Shown here: piece after piece, positions 24,041 to 34,880 of the stretch
Numbering within the stretch: position 1 is the stretch's first letter
Layout: each line of letters begins with the position of its first letter
NCBI GenBank assembly: GCA_028023455.1
Contig: JAQFVV010000448.1
Location: 62,001 to 126,000 of the forward strand
Reading direction: 5' to 3'
DNA length: 64,000 nt
From: Epiperipatus broadwayi
Lineage: Eukaryota > Onychophora > Udeonychophora > Euonychophora > Peripatidae
The notes under the pieces: generated by a model
Databases searched by the model: none
Told to the model about the DNA's origin: nothing
The model's input: the letters and a program-made list of their open reading frames with translations, nothing else
Program-made: the position numbers and the translations under genes

Positions 24041-25155
24041 ATAGTTGCTACATAATTTTTTATTTTTCTGTAAAAAACTTATAAATCTTGGTATTTTATA
24101 AACATTTACACTTTCATTAATCACTTTACAATACAATCAAATCATATAAATTATTATTCGAGTGTTAAAAGGGACAATTTTTTTTTGTTAATTCAAAAAT
24201 GTGGACATACCAACAGAAACACAGACAAGTCAAATTGATATAAAAGCATTTAAAAAATAGACAAAATTAGCTTTAATAAAGTTATTATTATTGAAAATAA
24301 TTCTAGATTCATGCATCAGATTTAATTCAACAAAGTCCTGCTTCTAAAAGTAAGGTTAGTTCAATTACAATGCCATCAAATTGTTTAATTCTTTTACAGT
24401 TATCTATTCACAAGACATTGTCCATATTTCACTTCCAGTGTTTAAAACATGCTTGTAATTTTGATTAAGCTATTGTACGTAACTATTTTTCTTCGCTTTA
24501 TATTAACATTTGCAAATTTTTCATGCTCTATATTTTATATAAAACTCATCTATATATTTTTGTTTTTAGAAATAATGTTTTTGGAGCAATTATGTTATCA
24601 CTCCTTGCACAAGTCTCATCTTGATGGAGTTATTTATTTTTTATATTTTGTTGCATTGCAGTAGTTTAATCAATTAATTATTTATAAATATCATCATTAA
24701 TTTTTGGCGAATTTTGAAGATCAACTCGTGCTAAATTTTATTAGAAAATTCATTAGTTTTTATGAATATTTTTGTTTAAATATTTGGTATTTATCTTCCA
24801 TCATAACTATTATTTCCTTTTATTTTAAGTGGATTGATTTATTTCTAGTTTAAATTTTATTTTATTTAGTTAATTGTAATTAAGACAATCATTTATTTTG
24901 ATTAAAAGATTTGAGAGGAAAGTAATTTTACTTGTTTTCTTTAAATATTTAATATTTTGCTTGACATTTAAACAAACATAAATATTCCACATGTTTTTAT
25001 TTCATTTGTAATAGAAGCAAAAGATAAGCAAATGCAAACAATAAATCGTAATTAAAACAGGCAAAAACTCACTATATGTATTGCCACACTGCAAGCTAGA
25101 GTAATCAATGAATGCCAGAAGGCTTGTGCATAAAAGTCCCATTTAGTGCCTACTC

Positions 25156-25213
25156 ATCCAATATTCCCAGACTAGTTTCTGGCTTGTAGCCTCCATCAGT
25201 GAGGAGTTTGGAT
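25156..25213 (-). ncRNA. Hammerhead ribozyme, left arm
   Basis: The minus strand reads ATCCAA, CTCA, CTGATGG, a GGCT/AGCC hairpin, GAAAC, TAGTC, TGGG, TTGGAT. CTCA pairs with TGGG (one wobble) and ATCCAA with TTGGAT around an internal loop, as in natural type I stems. The last base of CUGANGA is G, which should weaken or stop cleavage. Confidence 0.65.
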
Positions 25214-25303
25214 CTGAGAGCACTGCACCTAGATCTTAGAATCTAATGCAACACTTCAGCAGCACTGGCATTAGATCCTAAGATCTAGGTGCAGTGCTCT
25301 CAG

Positions 25304-25361
25304 ATCCAAACTTGTCACTGATGAAGGCTACAAGCCAGAAACTAGTCTGGGGATATTGGAT
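25304..25361 (+). ncRNA. Hammerhead ribozyme, right arm, core intact
   Basis: CTGATGA (25318-25324), stem II GGCT/AGCC with loop ACA inside an A-A pair (25325-25337), GAAA (25338-25341), then CTAGTC with the GTC triplet ending at 25347. Stem I has TCA with TGG or TGA-like pairing next to the core and a distal 6-bp helix, ATCCAA (25304-25309) with TTGGAT (25356-25361). Stem III would be the self-complementary ACTAGT, too short to close alone, which points to a dimeric form. Confidence 0.7.
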
Positions 25362-26215
25362 GAGTAGGCACTAAATGGGACTTTTATGCACAAGTCTTCT
25401 GGCATCCATTGATTACTCTGGTTGGCATTGAGAGGCACTACTGTATGGAGAGTTTTGCCTGTTTTAATAAGTTATGTGCTAGCATAAGACATAGTGATCA
25501 TATGATGTTTAGCGGTTTAATAAATCATAATGTTGGTACTCAGCAGAAACAGTAACAATCAGCATGGCTACATTGTACAAATTTTTATAAATGAATGTAA
25601 ATAAAATATATGATGACAAATAATCAGGATCATCAGAAAATATAATCAGTTTGGTCATTGTTTAAAACGAAATGTAAAAATGCTATAAAATTAACTGCAT
25701 GTACATAAATATGTGCTAATAATAAATATTCTGAAAAAAGTAAAATGATCAGTTGAGAAATGTATGATATTATGTGTGCTCTTGCCCTAAATAAAAAAAG
25801 TTATGTATCATGTTAATAAAATGTGCATTTTAAAAGTCACTCTGAGCAATGCTATGATTATAACTTATCCTAAATGCACAATCCATGTAATTTTTGAGAA
25901 AATTATGTAGAATCAACTCATATACCAAACTCCATTCTGATTGTAGCTAATTACTCAGATAAGGCTTTTCTAAATCTGCATACAAAAGTAAAATGGACAA
26001 AATACTTGCTCTTATATTTAAATAAATTTATTCTAATTCAAAATAACATTAAAAATTTTATTAATTAATAGTAATCACAAAAAAAAAATGTCGAAAGCAA
26101 ATATTCTCCAGTAAAATAAATAAATTATTAAAAAGAGTAATAGTATTCAAATAATGGTATATATTGTAAATATATGAACTAACTCAAGGAAATATAAAAA
26201 TACTAATAAAAATGT

Positions 26216-26283
26216 ACAATTACTTCTCTATAAATCTGCTTTAATATTTCAACCAGTAGGCTGGTTTTTATCAGAAAGTGCAA
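26216..26283 (-). ncRNA. Hammerhead core at inverted left end of family A copy
   Basis: The minus strand reads GCACTTT, CTGATAA (complement of 26268-26274; one core change), AACCAG/CTGGTT-type stem II, GAAA, and TTTATAGAGAAG. Probably inactive through the G-to-A change. Confidence 0.55.
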
Positions 26284-26313
26284 CAAAATGGCTACTTCCA
26301 GACTTTAAACACT

Positions 26314-26467
26314 CTAGACAATTTGCATACATCAACTTTACACAAGATAACATAAAATCATTGTTTGCACAAGCTATGAATATGGAAACATGAAACTCCC
26401 AAAAGCGCTAAGCTAAAAAGTATTGAAAAATGGCTTCACTGACGTGCATTGAGAGTGCAACATATAG
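26314..26467 (+). repeat. Family B pseudo-LTR, left copy
   Basis: Direct repeat of 28770-28906 with an extra segment of about 20 bases (ATAACATAAAATCATTGTTT). It has a worn hammerhead-like phrase, CTATGAATATGG then AACTCCC and AAAAG. This falls short of a ribozyme. Confidence 0.8.
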
Positions 26468-26749
26468 ATTACAAACTATTAGTGAAGTAGATAAATTAAG
26501 TATTACAGGAATATAAATCAATTTGACCAGCAGCATCAGTTATTGCACCTGGGAATTTCTATTTGTACGTTCTAACAAAGGCTAAATTTTCTACAAAAGT
26601 GTGTGCAATTCCACATTATCCCCAACTGTTGCAAACTTAAAATTAATAGAGCAATATTTAACTATAATAAAATCATAGCACAAGTGCAAAGATAGTTGCT
26701 CAGCCTAGTTATAAATGGTTTCTGGAAAGCACTGAAGAAAGAGAAAAAG

Positions 26750-28760
26750 AAATGATGTAAAATAACTGCAAATAAAATAATCCCGCAAAGCATTACAGTT
26801 AAATGTGACAACCTGGCACTTAAACTGGACCATAAATTTGAACACAAAATAACTTTCTTGATGAAGAAACAAACATCAATATTACAATATCAACAACAAA
26901 AGAAGCAAATGTTAATCACACAATGGTAACTCTGCCTTCGGAGGTTAGAACACTCCTTAAGTTCAGCCCAAAATTCATGGGTGGCCAATGGAGGCACCCA
27001 AGAATGGAATTAGTGGCTGTTGTAGAGGCTAGATTAATGGACAACCCCCATAGAGAAAAAGTCATTAATGTATTGCAAAAATGATAAGACACAGGCACAT
27101 GAATGCCAGGTTTAACAGTTGGAATGGAAAGATTAAGACCCCAAAGCAATTTCATGAAGACAATGCAATCACCTATCTCAAGGAAGATAAAGGAAACAGA
27201 TTTGTACTAATGGACAGAAAGGAGTACACAGAGAACATCAAAGTCCAGATTGATAAACTGAAATTTGAAAATGTGGTAATTTTCAATAATAAAATAAATA
27301 GAGATAAGTTTATTTCTTCTATTTTGCATGTCCATCGAGATAGAGCTATTTCCCGGGCAGAATACTATTACATTTACCCCTCCATTTTGACACTCCCAAG
27401 AATGTTTGATAATACAAAGCTGCACAAGCCAAATATGCCTTTGAGACTTATGTTGGATTGGGGGGTACAATACTTCAATACAATGAAATTGGTGAACCAA
27501 TGGCTCATGGATAGATTAGGTTTTGGAGAATACACATTAGATCATCATTTGAATTTGTGGAGAGAATTAGAAACACAGCTATGGAGCCGGGCTTTAAAAT
27601 TGCATCATTTGATGTTACTGAACTTTATGGCTCTATTGACCAGAAACTGTTGATTGAGATAATTAATAGCGAGTTAAGAAACAAGAATTGCCCTCTTACA
27701 CATATCAATTTCATTACAGAATTTCTAACATGGCTTGACAAAAATATTCTGACAGTATTCAAAGACAAGTGGTTCCAGATGAAGGATGGTTGGCCTATGG
27801 GTCTCCTGATGAGTGGAATAATAACAAGTATTTTTCTTAATCACTATGAGAAACAAGTTCTACCCAAATACTATACCTCAGCACTTAAAATGGTATCGAC
27901 ATGTTATGTAGATGATCTATTTATATCTGCACCAAAAAACATAATCACAGGCATTCAGAATGACCTCCAAACATTCACAAAATTAACACTAAATGGTATA
28001 TGGGAAGATAAAAATAGGAAGTCAATTATTTAGGCATGCAAATACAAAGGGATGCATTGCAGCTCCACTGTCGTATCATTATTAAATCATTTGAAATAAG
28101 AGGTTATATCCATCCATATTCGAATTCACCATTAACACACAAATTGGCTGGTCTGTCAGCTTTTCTGTTCAGAAACCACCACTTATGCAGATTTGAAGCT
28201 GACAGAAAAAACAACACACTACCTCAGAGACCTGGTGAAGGTGGGATTCAGACAATCAACCATCAATAGGAGAGAGCTAACTGGACCAAAGAAGACAAAT
28301 CATGTATGCTATTGCCATACATATGTAATGTGTGCAAAAAATTGGTTAAAAAACTTGCCACTGATTTCTAGGTAAGTTTTAGACACTCCACCAGCTATCA
28401 ACAGGCTGATCAATAATTCAAAGGATAAAATTGCACTGGATCAAATCCCACAAGTAGTGTGCAAGATGACATGTCCCCAAATAGATTGCGGAGTGACATA
28501 ATATGTGAGAGGCATGCGACACTGGCCGCCAGAGTATCACAACACAGATATGTATACAATAAGGCATAAATCAAATCCGAAGCAAGATCAATATTTTTGG
28601 AACATCAAAAAGCTTCTGGTCACACATTCAAACCTATTACAGCTGAGATCATGTGCTCTGGGTGCAATGATGCCAAGCACAAAATAAAAGAAGCATGTTT
28701 CATAGCAGATGACCCTTATGCCATCAATAGAAGAGATGCCTGATTTTCGATTTCTAAAAA
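26750..28760 (+). pseudogene. Penelope-like reverse transcriptase with GIY-YIG nuclease, decayed
   Basis: Several frames together cover most of a Penelope-like protein. In order: an N-terminal part near 26930 (SEVRTLLKFSPKF, then ARLMDNPHREKV), DKGNRFVLMDR (27195), KLHKPNMPLRLML (27418), FDVTELYGSI (27606), GWPMGLLMSGIITSIFLNHYE (27789), catalytic YVDD (27905-27916), and a nuclease part from about 28480 with LAARVSQHR, GHTFKPITAEIMCSG and ending EACFIADDPYAINRR (to about 28738). Stops and frameshifts occur near 27080, 27570, 28030, 28370 and 28500, so no full protein can be made. The GIY-YIG end differs from that at 21329, so A and B are distinct families. Confidence 0.88.
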
Positions 28761-28769
28761 ATGGGTGGT

Positions 28770-28906
28770 CTAGACAATTTGCATATATTTGCATACATCA
28801 ACTTTGCACAAGCGATGAATATGGGAACATGTAACTCCCAAAAGTGCTAAGCTAGAAAGTTTTGAAAAATAGATTCACTGATGTGCATTGGGAGCACAAC
28901 ATATAG
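28770..28906 (+). repeat. Family B pseudo-LTR, right copy
   Basis: Direct repeat of 26314-26467, with ATATTTGCAT duplicated near its start. It contains GCGATGAATATGGGAACATG, CTCCCAAAAG, and AACTTT / AAAGTT that could pair as an outer stem, a possible trace of a third hammerhead type. Confidence 0.8.
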
Positions 28907-29741
28907 ACTAAAATATTACAAACATTTACATATTAGATAACAAAATTAATTCCTTATATTATACAACAATTTGTATCAATCAACCAACTTATAAATATCT
29001 CATCCTTTTTTAACACAAACAAAAAAATCAGTAATTACATTCTTATAAAATTCTTATAAAATAGTTATAAAACTTTACAAAACCTTACAAAAATAAAAAT
29101 TAAAAAAACCTTTACAAACACAACTTAATTATTCTAATACATTGTACGTACAATATAAATAACTACAAGAATTACATACAACAAAACCATACAAAACTTT
29201 GTACAAAAGAATTACAAAAAAACTTTTTCAAAAAAGCCTATCACATCCTTGAATTACCTAGTTTTCTAGGGATTTGTTGTTTTTTTGTTTCCTAGGAAAT
29301 TGTTTTTTATTTTATAAATGGACTAGTAAGAAATATATATATAATATATAGCAAAATACATATAGTAAGATATATTTAGTGGATTTTTTTGATGTGTGTT
29401 AATATATATAATAGTATATTTTTATGGTTTTTTAATATATAATAATATATCTATGGTTTTAGTTTTTTTCAAGTTTTTTTGTAATAATTTGTACAAAGTT
29501 TTATATAGTTTTGTCGTTTGTAATTCTTGTAGAGTTATTTATATTGTACATACATGTATTTAATTTGTGTTTGTAAATATTTTTTTTTTTTTTTGGTACG
29601 GTTTTGTAAAGTTTTATAAGTATTTTATAAGAATGTAATTACTGTTTTTTTTTTTGTTTGTGTTAAAAAAGTATGAATTATTTATCAGCTGTTTGATTGA
29701 TAAAAATTGTCATATAAAGAATTTTAGCCTATAGGAATTAA

Positions 29742-29968
29742 TTTTTATTAAAACAGGCAAAACTCTAATACATATTGCCATTCCATGCAAGCCAGAGTGA
29801 CCAAGGGATGCCAGAAAGCTTGTGCATAAAATCCCCATCTAGTGCCTACTCATCGTCAGTGAGGAGCCTTGGATCTGAGAGCACCTGCATAGAGAGTTTT
29901 GCTTGTTTTAATAACAGTTATAATCAAGCATAAGAAATGGTGATCATGTGATGTTTATTGGCTTAAAA
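29742..29968. mobile_element. Internally deleted copy of the 25-kb fold-back family
   Basis: It begins TTTTTATTAAAACAGGCAAA and ends TGATCATGTGATGTTTATTGG with a few more bases. GGAATTAA flanks both sides (29734-29741 and 29969-29976), and the split sequence is family A Penelope that is continuous elsewhere. The centre, with both hammerheads, is lost apart from TCAGTGAGGAGCCTTGGATC. Confidence 0.85.
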
Positions 29969-30044
29969 GGAATTAACTTTGTGATCTGATATGTAAATGT
30001 CTGTAATATTTTAGTGTTTAAATTCTGAAAATAGCCTTTTTTCT

Positions 30045-30113
30045 GTGCATTCTGATGAAAACCAGCCTGCTGGTTGAAATATTAAAGCAGGTTTATAGAG
30101 AAGTAATTGTGTG
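30045..30113 (+). ncRNA. Hammerhead ribozyme at right end of family A copy
   Basis: CTGATGA (30052-30058), stem II AACCAG/CTGGTT with loop CCTG (30060-30075), GAAA (30076-30079), a 3-bp stem III ATA with TAT (30094-30096), and predicted cleavage after A30097. The stem II helix is perfect. The proximal stem I is weak, so activity is uncertain. Confidence 0.7.
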
Positions 30114-30158
30114 TTTTTATTAGTATTTATATATGCTTAAATTCATATATATATATAT

Positions 30159-30380
30159 GTAACTTTATAAATAAATATTTGAAAATACAGTAATTAAAAG
30201 TCTATAAAAATTATATGTATAACTATAACTTAGAAGCGCTTTCACTACCTTGTAGCTTTGTCAAAATGTGATAGTTGACAAAGCTACAAGGTAGTGAAAG
30301 CGCTTCTAAGTTATAGTTATACATATAATTTTTAGAGACTTTTAATTACTGTATTTTCAAATATTTATTTATAAAGTTAC
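30159..30380. repeat. Near-perfect palindrome (222 bp) with hammerhead-like arms
   Basis: It runs from GTAACTTTATAAATAAATA to TATTTATTTATAAAGTTAC with a centre of about 10 bases. On both strands the inner part reads TTGACAA, a GCTAC/GTAGT hairpin, GAAA and GCGCTT. This is the hammerhead order with two changes in the first box, and ATAG/CTA can pair as stem I in the plus copy (30271-30310). It lies in an AT repeat beside the Penelope cluster. Confidence 0.8.
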
Positions 30381-30587
30381 GTATATTATTTTGAAGAAAT
30401 ACAGACATCGATTTGTAATATTATATATATATATAAACTTATAGAGAGAAAAAGTTAAATAAATTAAAGAATTTTAAAAGACTGATTCTTTTAAAATTAG
30501 TAAGTAAAAGATTTATAACTTTAAGATTAGAAAAAGATTATTTTCTAAAATGAATAATAGTCTAATTAAATAGAAAGAATACATCTT

Positions 30588-31103
30588 TAATGAAATAAAG
30601 CAATTAAAGGAATTCGAATTTGATTTCCTTTATAAGATAAATGACAAGCTATAAAAATAACAGTAACGATGCAAATTCTTATATGGAGATTAAAATGAAG
30701 AATCACCTGAGCAGATGGACAGAATATTAGTCAATCAATTGCAGGTATTTAAAACAATGAATGCCTCAGTACTAATGGGATGAACAAGAGGACACCTAAT
30801 TCTTGGAGTTTCAGCTGTGCATATGGAGATATATGTTGGTGCAGATGGTCTTCCATGGCACAGTGACTTCAAGTATGGAGAGCTGACTTCTGAATGTGAG
30901 AACAGTCAGATAGGACTCTTACAGGTCATATTGATCTAAATTATTATTTCATGTAGGCCTTCAGGCCTTGTTATGTTTAATGATTGTATATAAGTAAATA
31001 GTTAAACACTATTAAGGATCATAAGAAAAGAATTATTTAAATATTAAGTTAGTGTTGATTTGTACTCGTGGGAAGTACATTCTTAGAGTAGCTAGACATA
31101 GCA
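30588..31103 (+). repeat. 5' LTR-like repeat of gypsy element
   Basis: Alignable over most of its length with 35495-35975 (shared blocks include AAATGACAAGCTATAAAAAT, AATCACCTGAGCAGATGGAC and AAGGATCATAAGAAAAGAAT). Both end TAGCTAGACATAGCA, a CA end typical of LTRs. TTGGCACAATCAC just after this copy could be a primer-binding site. The two copies are about 80% alike by eye, so the element is old. Confidence 0.75.
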
Positions 31104-31229
31104 ATTGGCACAATCACAGTCTTAATTTGGACCATTAATTAAAAGAATAGTTAAATTTAGGTAAAAGACTAGGCAATGCAAATAGCAATTGGTGAATTTG
31201 ATGTCAGTGAGGCAAGTAGTTAACCCCTG

Positions 31230-31860
31230 TACATTTAACGTGCTTATTCATTAATAAAATTAAAGATGATAAGTATAAGATTGCTTTATTATTATGCTTT
31301 TCTGGAAAAGAAGTTATTGAGCTAGCCAATAGGCTCACTGAACTTCTAACTTCTGAAGATTATACATACAATCAGGTTAAAGAGTGTTTATCAAACCATT
31401 TTAACCCCCAACTATTGAGGCATGTCGCTGGACTAAAATTCCAAGCTCAGAACCAAGATTGAGATGAAAGTATAAAAAATTATGACAATGCTCTTGATAA
31501 TCTCACAAAAAATTGCATCTGTGGATCTTTTCTAGATGAAGCCCTGTTAAAACAATTGCTTTCTGGTTATATATAATGATAATTTAGGCAACAATTATTG
31601 GTTGTTATGTGGGATATCTTATAAACTCATGCTTGAGCAATCTCAAAAGTTCACTGAGTTCAAGATTAATAGCAATTGCATATAGACATTTGTAAAATTG
31701 TAAAGAAAGTGTGGTCAAAAATTAATGAAAATAGTGCTAACAGTGAAACTGTGTTTATATGTTTTTGCTGTGGGAAAAAGGGCCACAAAACTGGCAATTG
31801 TTTTTATAAAAGAGAACATTGCAATAATTGTAAAAAAGAGGGTCCATGAAAAAAATATGT
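31230..31860 (+). pseudogene. Gypsy gag remnant with CCHC knuckles
   Basis: The frame from about 31260 reads KIALLLCFSGKEVIELANRL, then FQAQNQD, an in-frame stop, and SIKNYDNALDNLTKNC, resembling the retrotransposon gag core. At 31758-31845 CFCCGKKGHKTGNCFYKREH continues to CNNCKKEG, a pair of zinc knuckles in the style of gypsy elements related to the nematode K02A2.6 group. Stops at several points make it non-functional. Confidence 0.8.
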
Positions 31861-32004
31861 AAACAAAAACTTATCAATAACAACATGGAAAGTTATAATT
31901 ATAACTGTGCACATCAGGGCCAGGAAAGTCAGTATAAAAATGTAAAAAAATTGTCCACTTATGATGACAAAATTATGTTAAAACTAAGCTGTGTGATCAG
32001 CTCA

Positions 32005-34720
32005 TATCTATGGAGATAGACAGTGGTAGTGGTGTATTACTAATATTAGTCCATGACTGGGCTACTGTAACCTCTACAAGTAATAAAATTTCTAAACTAG
32101 AAAAAACTGATCTTAAAGATTTAGTGTAAATCAATGTGGCCAAAATGAAAAGTGTTGTTCAGGCCCCCATAAATACAGTGGAGGGAAAAGTGATAGACTT
32201 ACCTTTATAAATAGTTTATGCTTCAATAAACCCTTTAATTGGGTGTCAATGGTTTAGAAAATTGGATATTAAACACATTTGTGAAAAAGGTCGAAATGGA
32301 AAAAGAAATGTGAATCAAATTTCCTAGCTTATTTAATGGGGAACCTGGTGTTATTAAAATCCCTATATTGATAGAGTTAAGCACTGGTATGCTACCTATA
32401 ATATGCAAACCATGGAAAGTTCCGTTCATGCAAAAAGAGTAAGTCAAAAATGAAATCGATGACTTAGTTAAGAGAGAGTTGTTACAACCTACCAAAAATT
32501 CTGATTGGGCTATACCATTGGTAATTATTACTAAATCCAAGACCTAAATTCATTTGTGTGGCAATTATAAGGTACCAGTAAACAAGGCAATCAGTAAAAA
32601 GTGCATACCCAGTACCTAATGCCAGAGAAATAATAGTGTCACTCCAGAGATCAACTTTTTTTTTTACTAAATTAGATCTTAATGCCACTTTTCATAAGGT
32701 ACCATTTAATGAACAGACAGCTGAAATATTAACACTATCCACTCACGTAGTGTTACATAAATGTATGAGGCTCCCATTTGGAATAACATCTGCTCCTAGT
32801 ATCTTTCAATCAAAAATTGAAACCCTCCTTAATGGATTAGAGGGCATTATTCCATATTCTAATGACATTCTGATTACATCTATGACTGAAAACAAACTTA
32901 AAATGCATCTACAGAAAGTCTACAAAAAGTGAGAAAAATCAACTTCTTAGGTCAAATTATATCTAAAAATGGCATATCTCCTGCTCTCTAAAAAGCTCAA
33001 GTAATTGCAGAAGCACAGAGACCTAACAATATAAAAAAACTTCAAGACTTCCTAAGTCTGGTTAATTACTTTGAAAATTTCTTAGAAGGAAAAGCCAATG
33101 TGGCCAGACCATTATATGATCTTCTCCAAAAGAATCAGAAATGGAAGTGGGAAAAAGAAGAAAAAGCATTTCTATACACAAAATCACTGCTTACTTCAAA
33201 TAAATTACTTGTCCAAACTTTGACCATGGACACATCAGAATTTGGTGTTGGAACAGTATTGTGTCACCCTGCTCATGAATGTGAATGACTCATTGCTTAC
33301 ACAATGCATACATTACCCAAAGCAGAGAAAAACTATAGTCAGTTGGATAAGGAGGCCTTTGCGATTTTATTTGGCATCAAAAAGTTCCATCAATATCTAT
33401 GGGCTGCAGATTTACAATAATAACTGATCATAAAACCCTATTGGGAATATTATGAATTAAGCAAATTTCTGAACATCTGAGTCCTCACAAGTTATGCTGA
33501 CTAAACATTTTGGCAGGTTATGATTATACATTAGTATATAAAAAAGGAAAACAAATAGAACATGCTACACATATGCCTGATCAGACTGAAAGATATAAAA
33601 AAAGAAATAGAAATTAATTATGTTGATGCCTTGAAGAGTCAAACCCTCAACATTACAATAGTGGCTGCATGGTCATCCAAAGATAATGGCTAACAATGGG
33701 CGGTAAAGCAGATCAGTGAAGAATGGTTGAAAAAACAACCTAGTTTTTTTCATAAAGATTTATGGAATGTCTGTAAGGAGTTATCTGTATTCAAGGGATG
33801 CATTCTGAGGGATGATCAGGTACTAATCCCAGTAGAGGGTAGGAATGAAATTCTAAAGCTGTTTCATGAGGGCCATTCAGGCATTGTTAGGGCAAAATCA
33901 TTAGCTTGTAGTTACGTCTGGTGGCCCAGCATTAATGATATTGAAAAATATATTTTAAAAATAGAAAAACTATCAAACATATGCTAAAGCACTCTGGCTA
34001 AGTTTGAACCATGGCCTAAAACTGAAAGGCCACCCCCCATGGCAATGGATACACAACAATCACAGTCACCAATTTGAGGGTCATCTGTTTTTAGTAGTGG
34101 TCAACACATTTTCAGCATGGACCGAATATAAAATAGTCAATAACACCAGAACAGATGTGACACTTAGCAAATTATATGAAATTTTTACTCATCACAGCTT
34201 TCTGGAAATGCTTGTTTCTGATAATGGAACTGGCTTTACTTCAGCAAAGTTCAAAGAAGTTCTGCAAGAATGGGGATTAAACATTCATCCCTATCACCTT
34301 CAATCTAACAGATTAGCCAAGAAAGCCATACAAACCCTAAAGTTTTCCATAGACAAATTCAGGGAAATTAAAATACACAAAGCATGGCTGGCTGTACTCC
34401 TTCGTCAACATGTGACCCCTAGTGCCAAATCTGGGAAATCACTAGCTGAAATATATTTAAGTAGAATGTTGCACACAAAATTATCAAACATTGTGTCAAT
34501 TGTGAATTAAAATAAATATCAAGTCAGTACCTATAAATTTAATAAATTTAAACCACAGGAAAAAGTGTGGGTAAAAAATAATATGAACAAGTTTTGGTTG
34601 CAGGCAGAAGTTATTGGTCATTTATCAAAACAAGTAGTTACAGTTTGAATGAAAAATGGAGAAGTACTTCGCAAGCATGTAAACAAGCTGTGTAAAGATG
34701 AAAAGCAAGGACCTTATTCA
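32005..34720 (+). pseudogene. Gypsy pol remnant: protease, RT, RNase H, integrase
   Basis: Domains in order: protease with MEIDSGSGVLLI (about 32010); reverse transcriptase from 32360 with FTKLDLNATFHKVPF and RLPFGITSAPSIFQ, and YSND instead of the catalytic YxDD (about 32854); RNase H with TMDTSEFGVGTVLCH and KNYSQLDKEAFAI (33225-33370); integrase zinc region with FHEGHSGI...WWPSI (33865-33945) and core with VVVNTFSAW, LVSDNGTGF and NRLAKKAIQT (34095-34340). Two of three integrase acidic residues are changed (D to N, E to K). A final KVWVKNN...VLRKHVNKL block is the usual tail. Many stops; dead. Confidence 0.9.
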
Positions 34721-34871
34721 ACTCAACAGACATTGACAAACAGTTAATAAGAGAGAACATGTCAAGTGAAGTGGAACATAAACAATAGCATGCTAAAAGG
34801 AAAATAAAAAGACCCACGTATCTTAATTAACTATGTACTGAGTTCAGAGATTAAAAACTAATCTCTGAACT

Positions 34872-34880
34872 TGGGGGAAG
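34872..34880 (+). promoter_or_regulatory. Possible polypurine tract
   Basis: TGGGGGAAG follows the end of pol, where the plus-strand primer of an LTR element belongs. The alignable 3' LTR starts only about 600 bases later, so the assignment is tentative. Confidence 0.4.

Larger units (their letters stand above)
25048..25518. mobile_element. Fold-back element with two opposite hammerheads and 8-bp target duplication
   Basis: Arms of about 200 bases run from AAAACAGGCAAAAACTC to GAGTTTTGCCTGTTTT, followed by an unpaired tail with GCATAAG and TGATCATATGATGTTTA. AATAAATC flanks both ends (25040-25047 and 25519-25526). Each arm has a hammerhead, minus in the left and plus in the right. A deleted copy lies at 29742-29968, and fragments lie at 4557 and 23895. 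No protein is encoded. Confidence 0.85.
26314..28906 (+). mobile_element. Penelope-like element, family B, nested insertion
   Basis: A 2.6-kb element is bounded by direct repeats of about 154 and 137 bp (26314-26467, 28770-28906), both starting CTAGACAATTTGCAT and ending CAACATATAG, as expected for Penelope-type pseudo-LTRs. It splits family A sequence: TTTAAACACT before it and ACTAAAATATTAC after it join to match the uninterrupted sequence at 30000-30030, leaving a short ACT duplication. Confidence 0.85.
26197..30130. mobile_element. Penelope-like copy (family A) broken by two later insertions
   Basis: The outer ends are inverted: ATACTAATAAAAATGTACAA at the left and its complement at the right. 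The left arm (26197-26313, resuming at 28907-29240) is the reverse complement of the right arm (29440-29741, resuming at 29977-30130). The centre (29241-29440) holds the UTR phrase CCTAGTTTTCTAGGGATTTG also found at 21520. Family B Penelope sits in the left arm and a deleted fold-back in the right arm. With these removed, the copy is a fold-back of roughly 1.1 kb without coding sequence. Confidence 0.75.
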
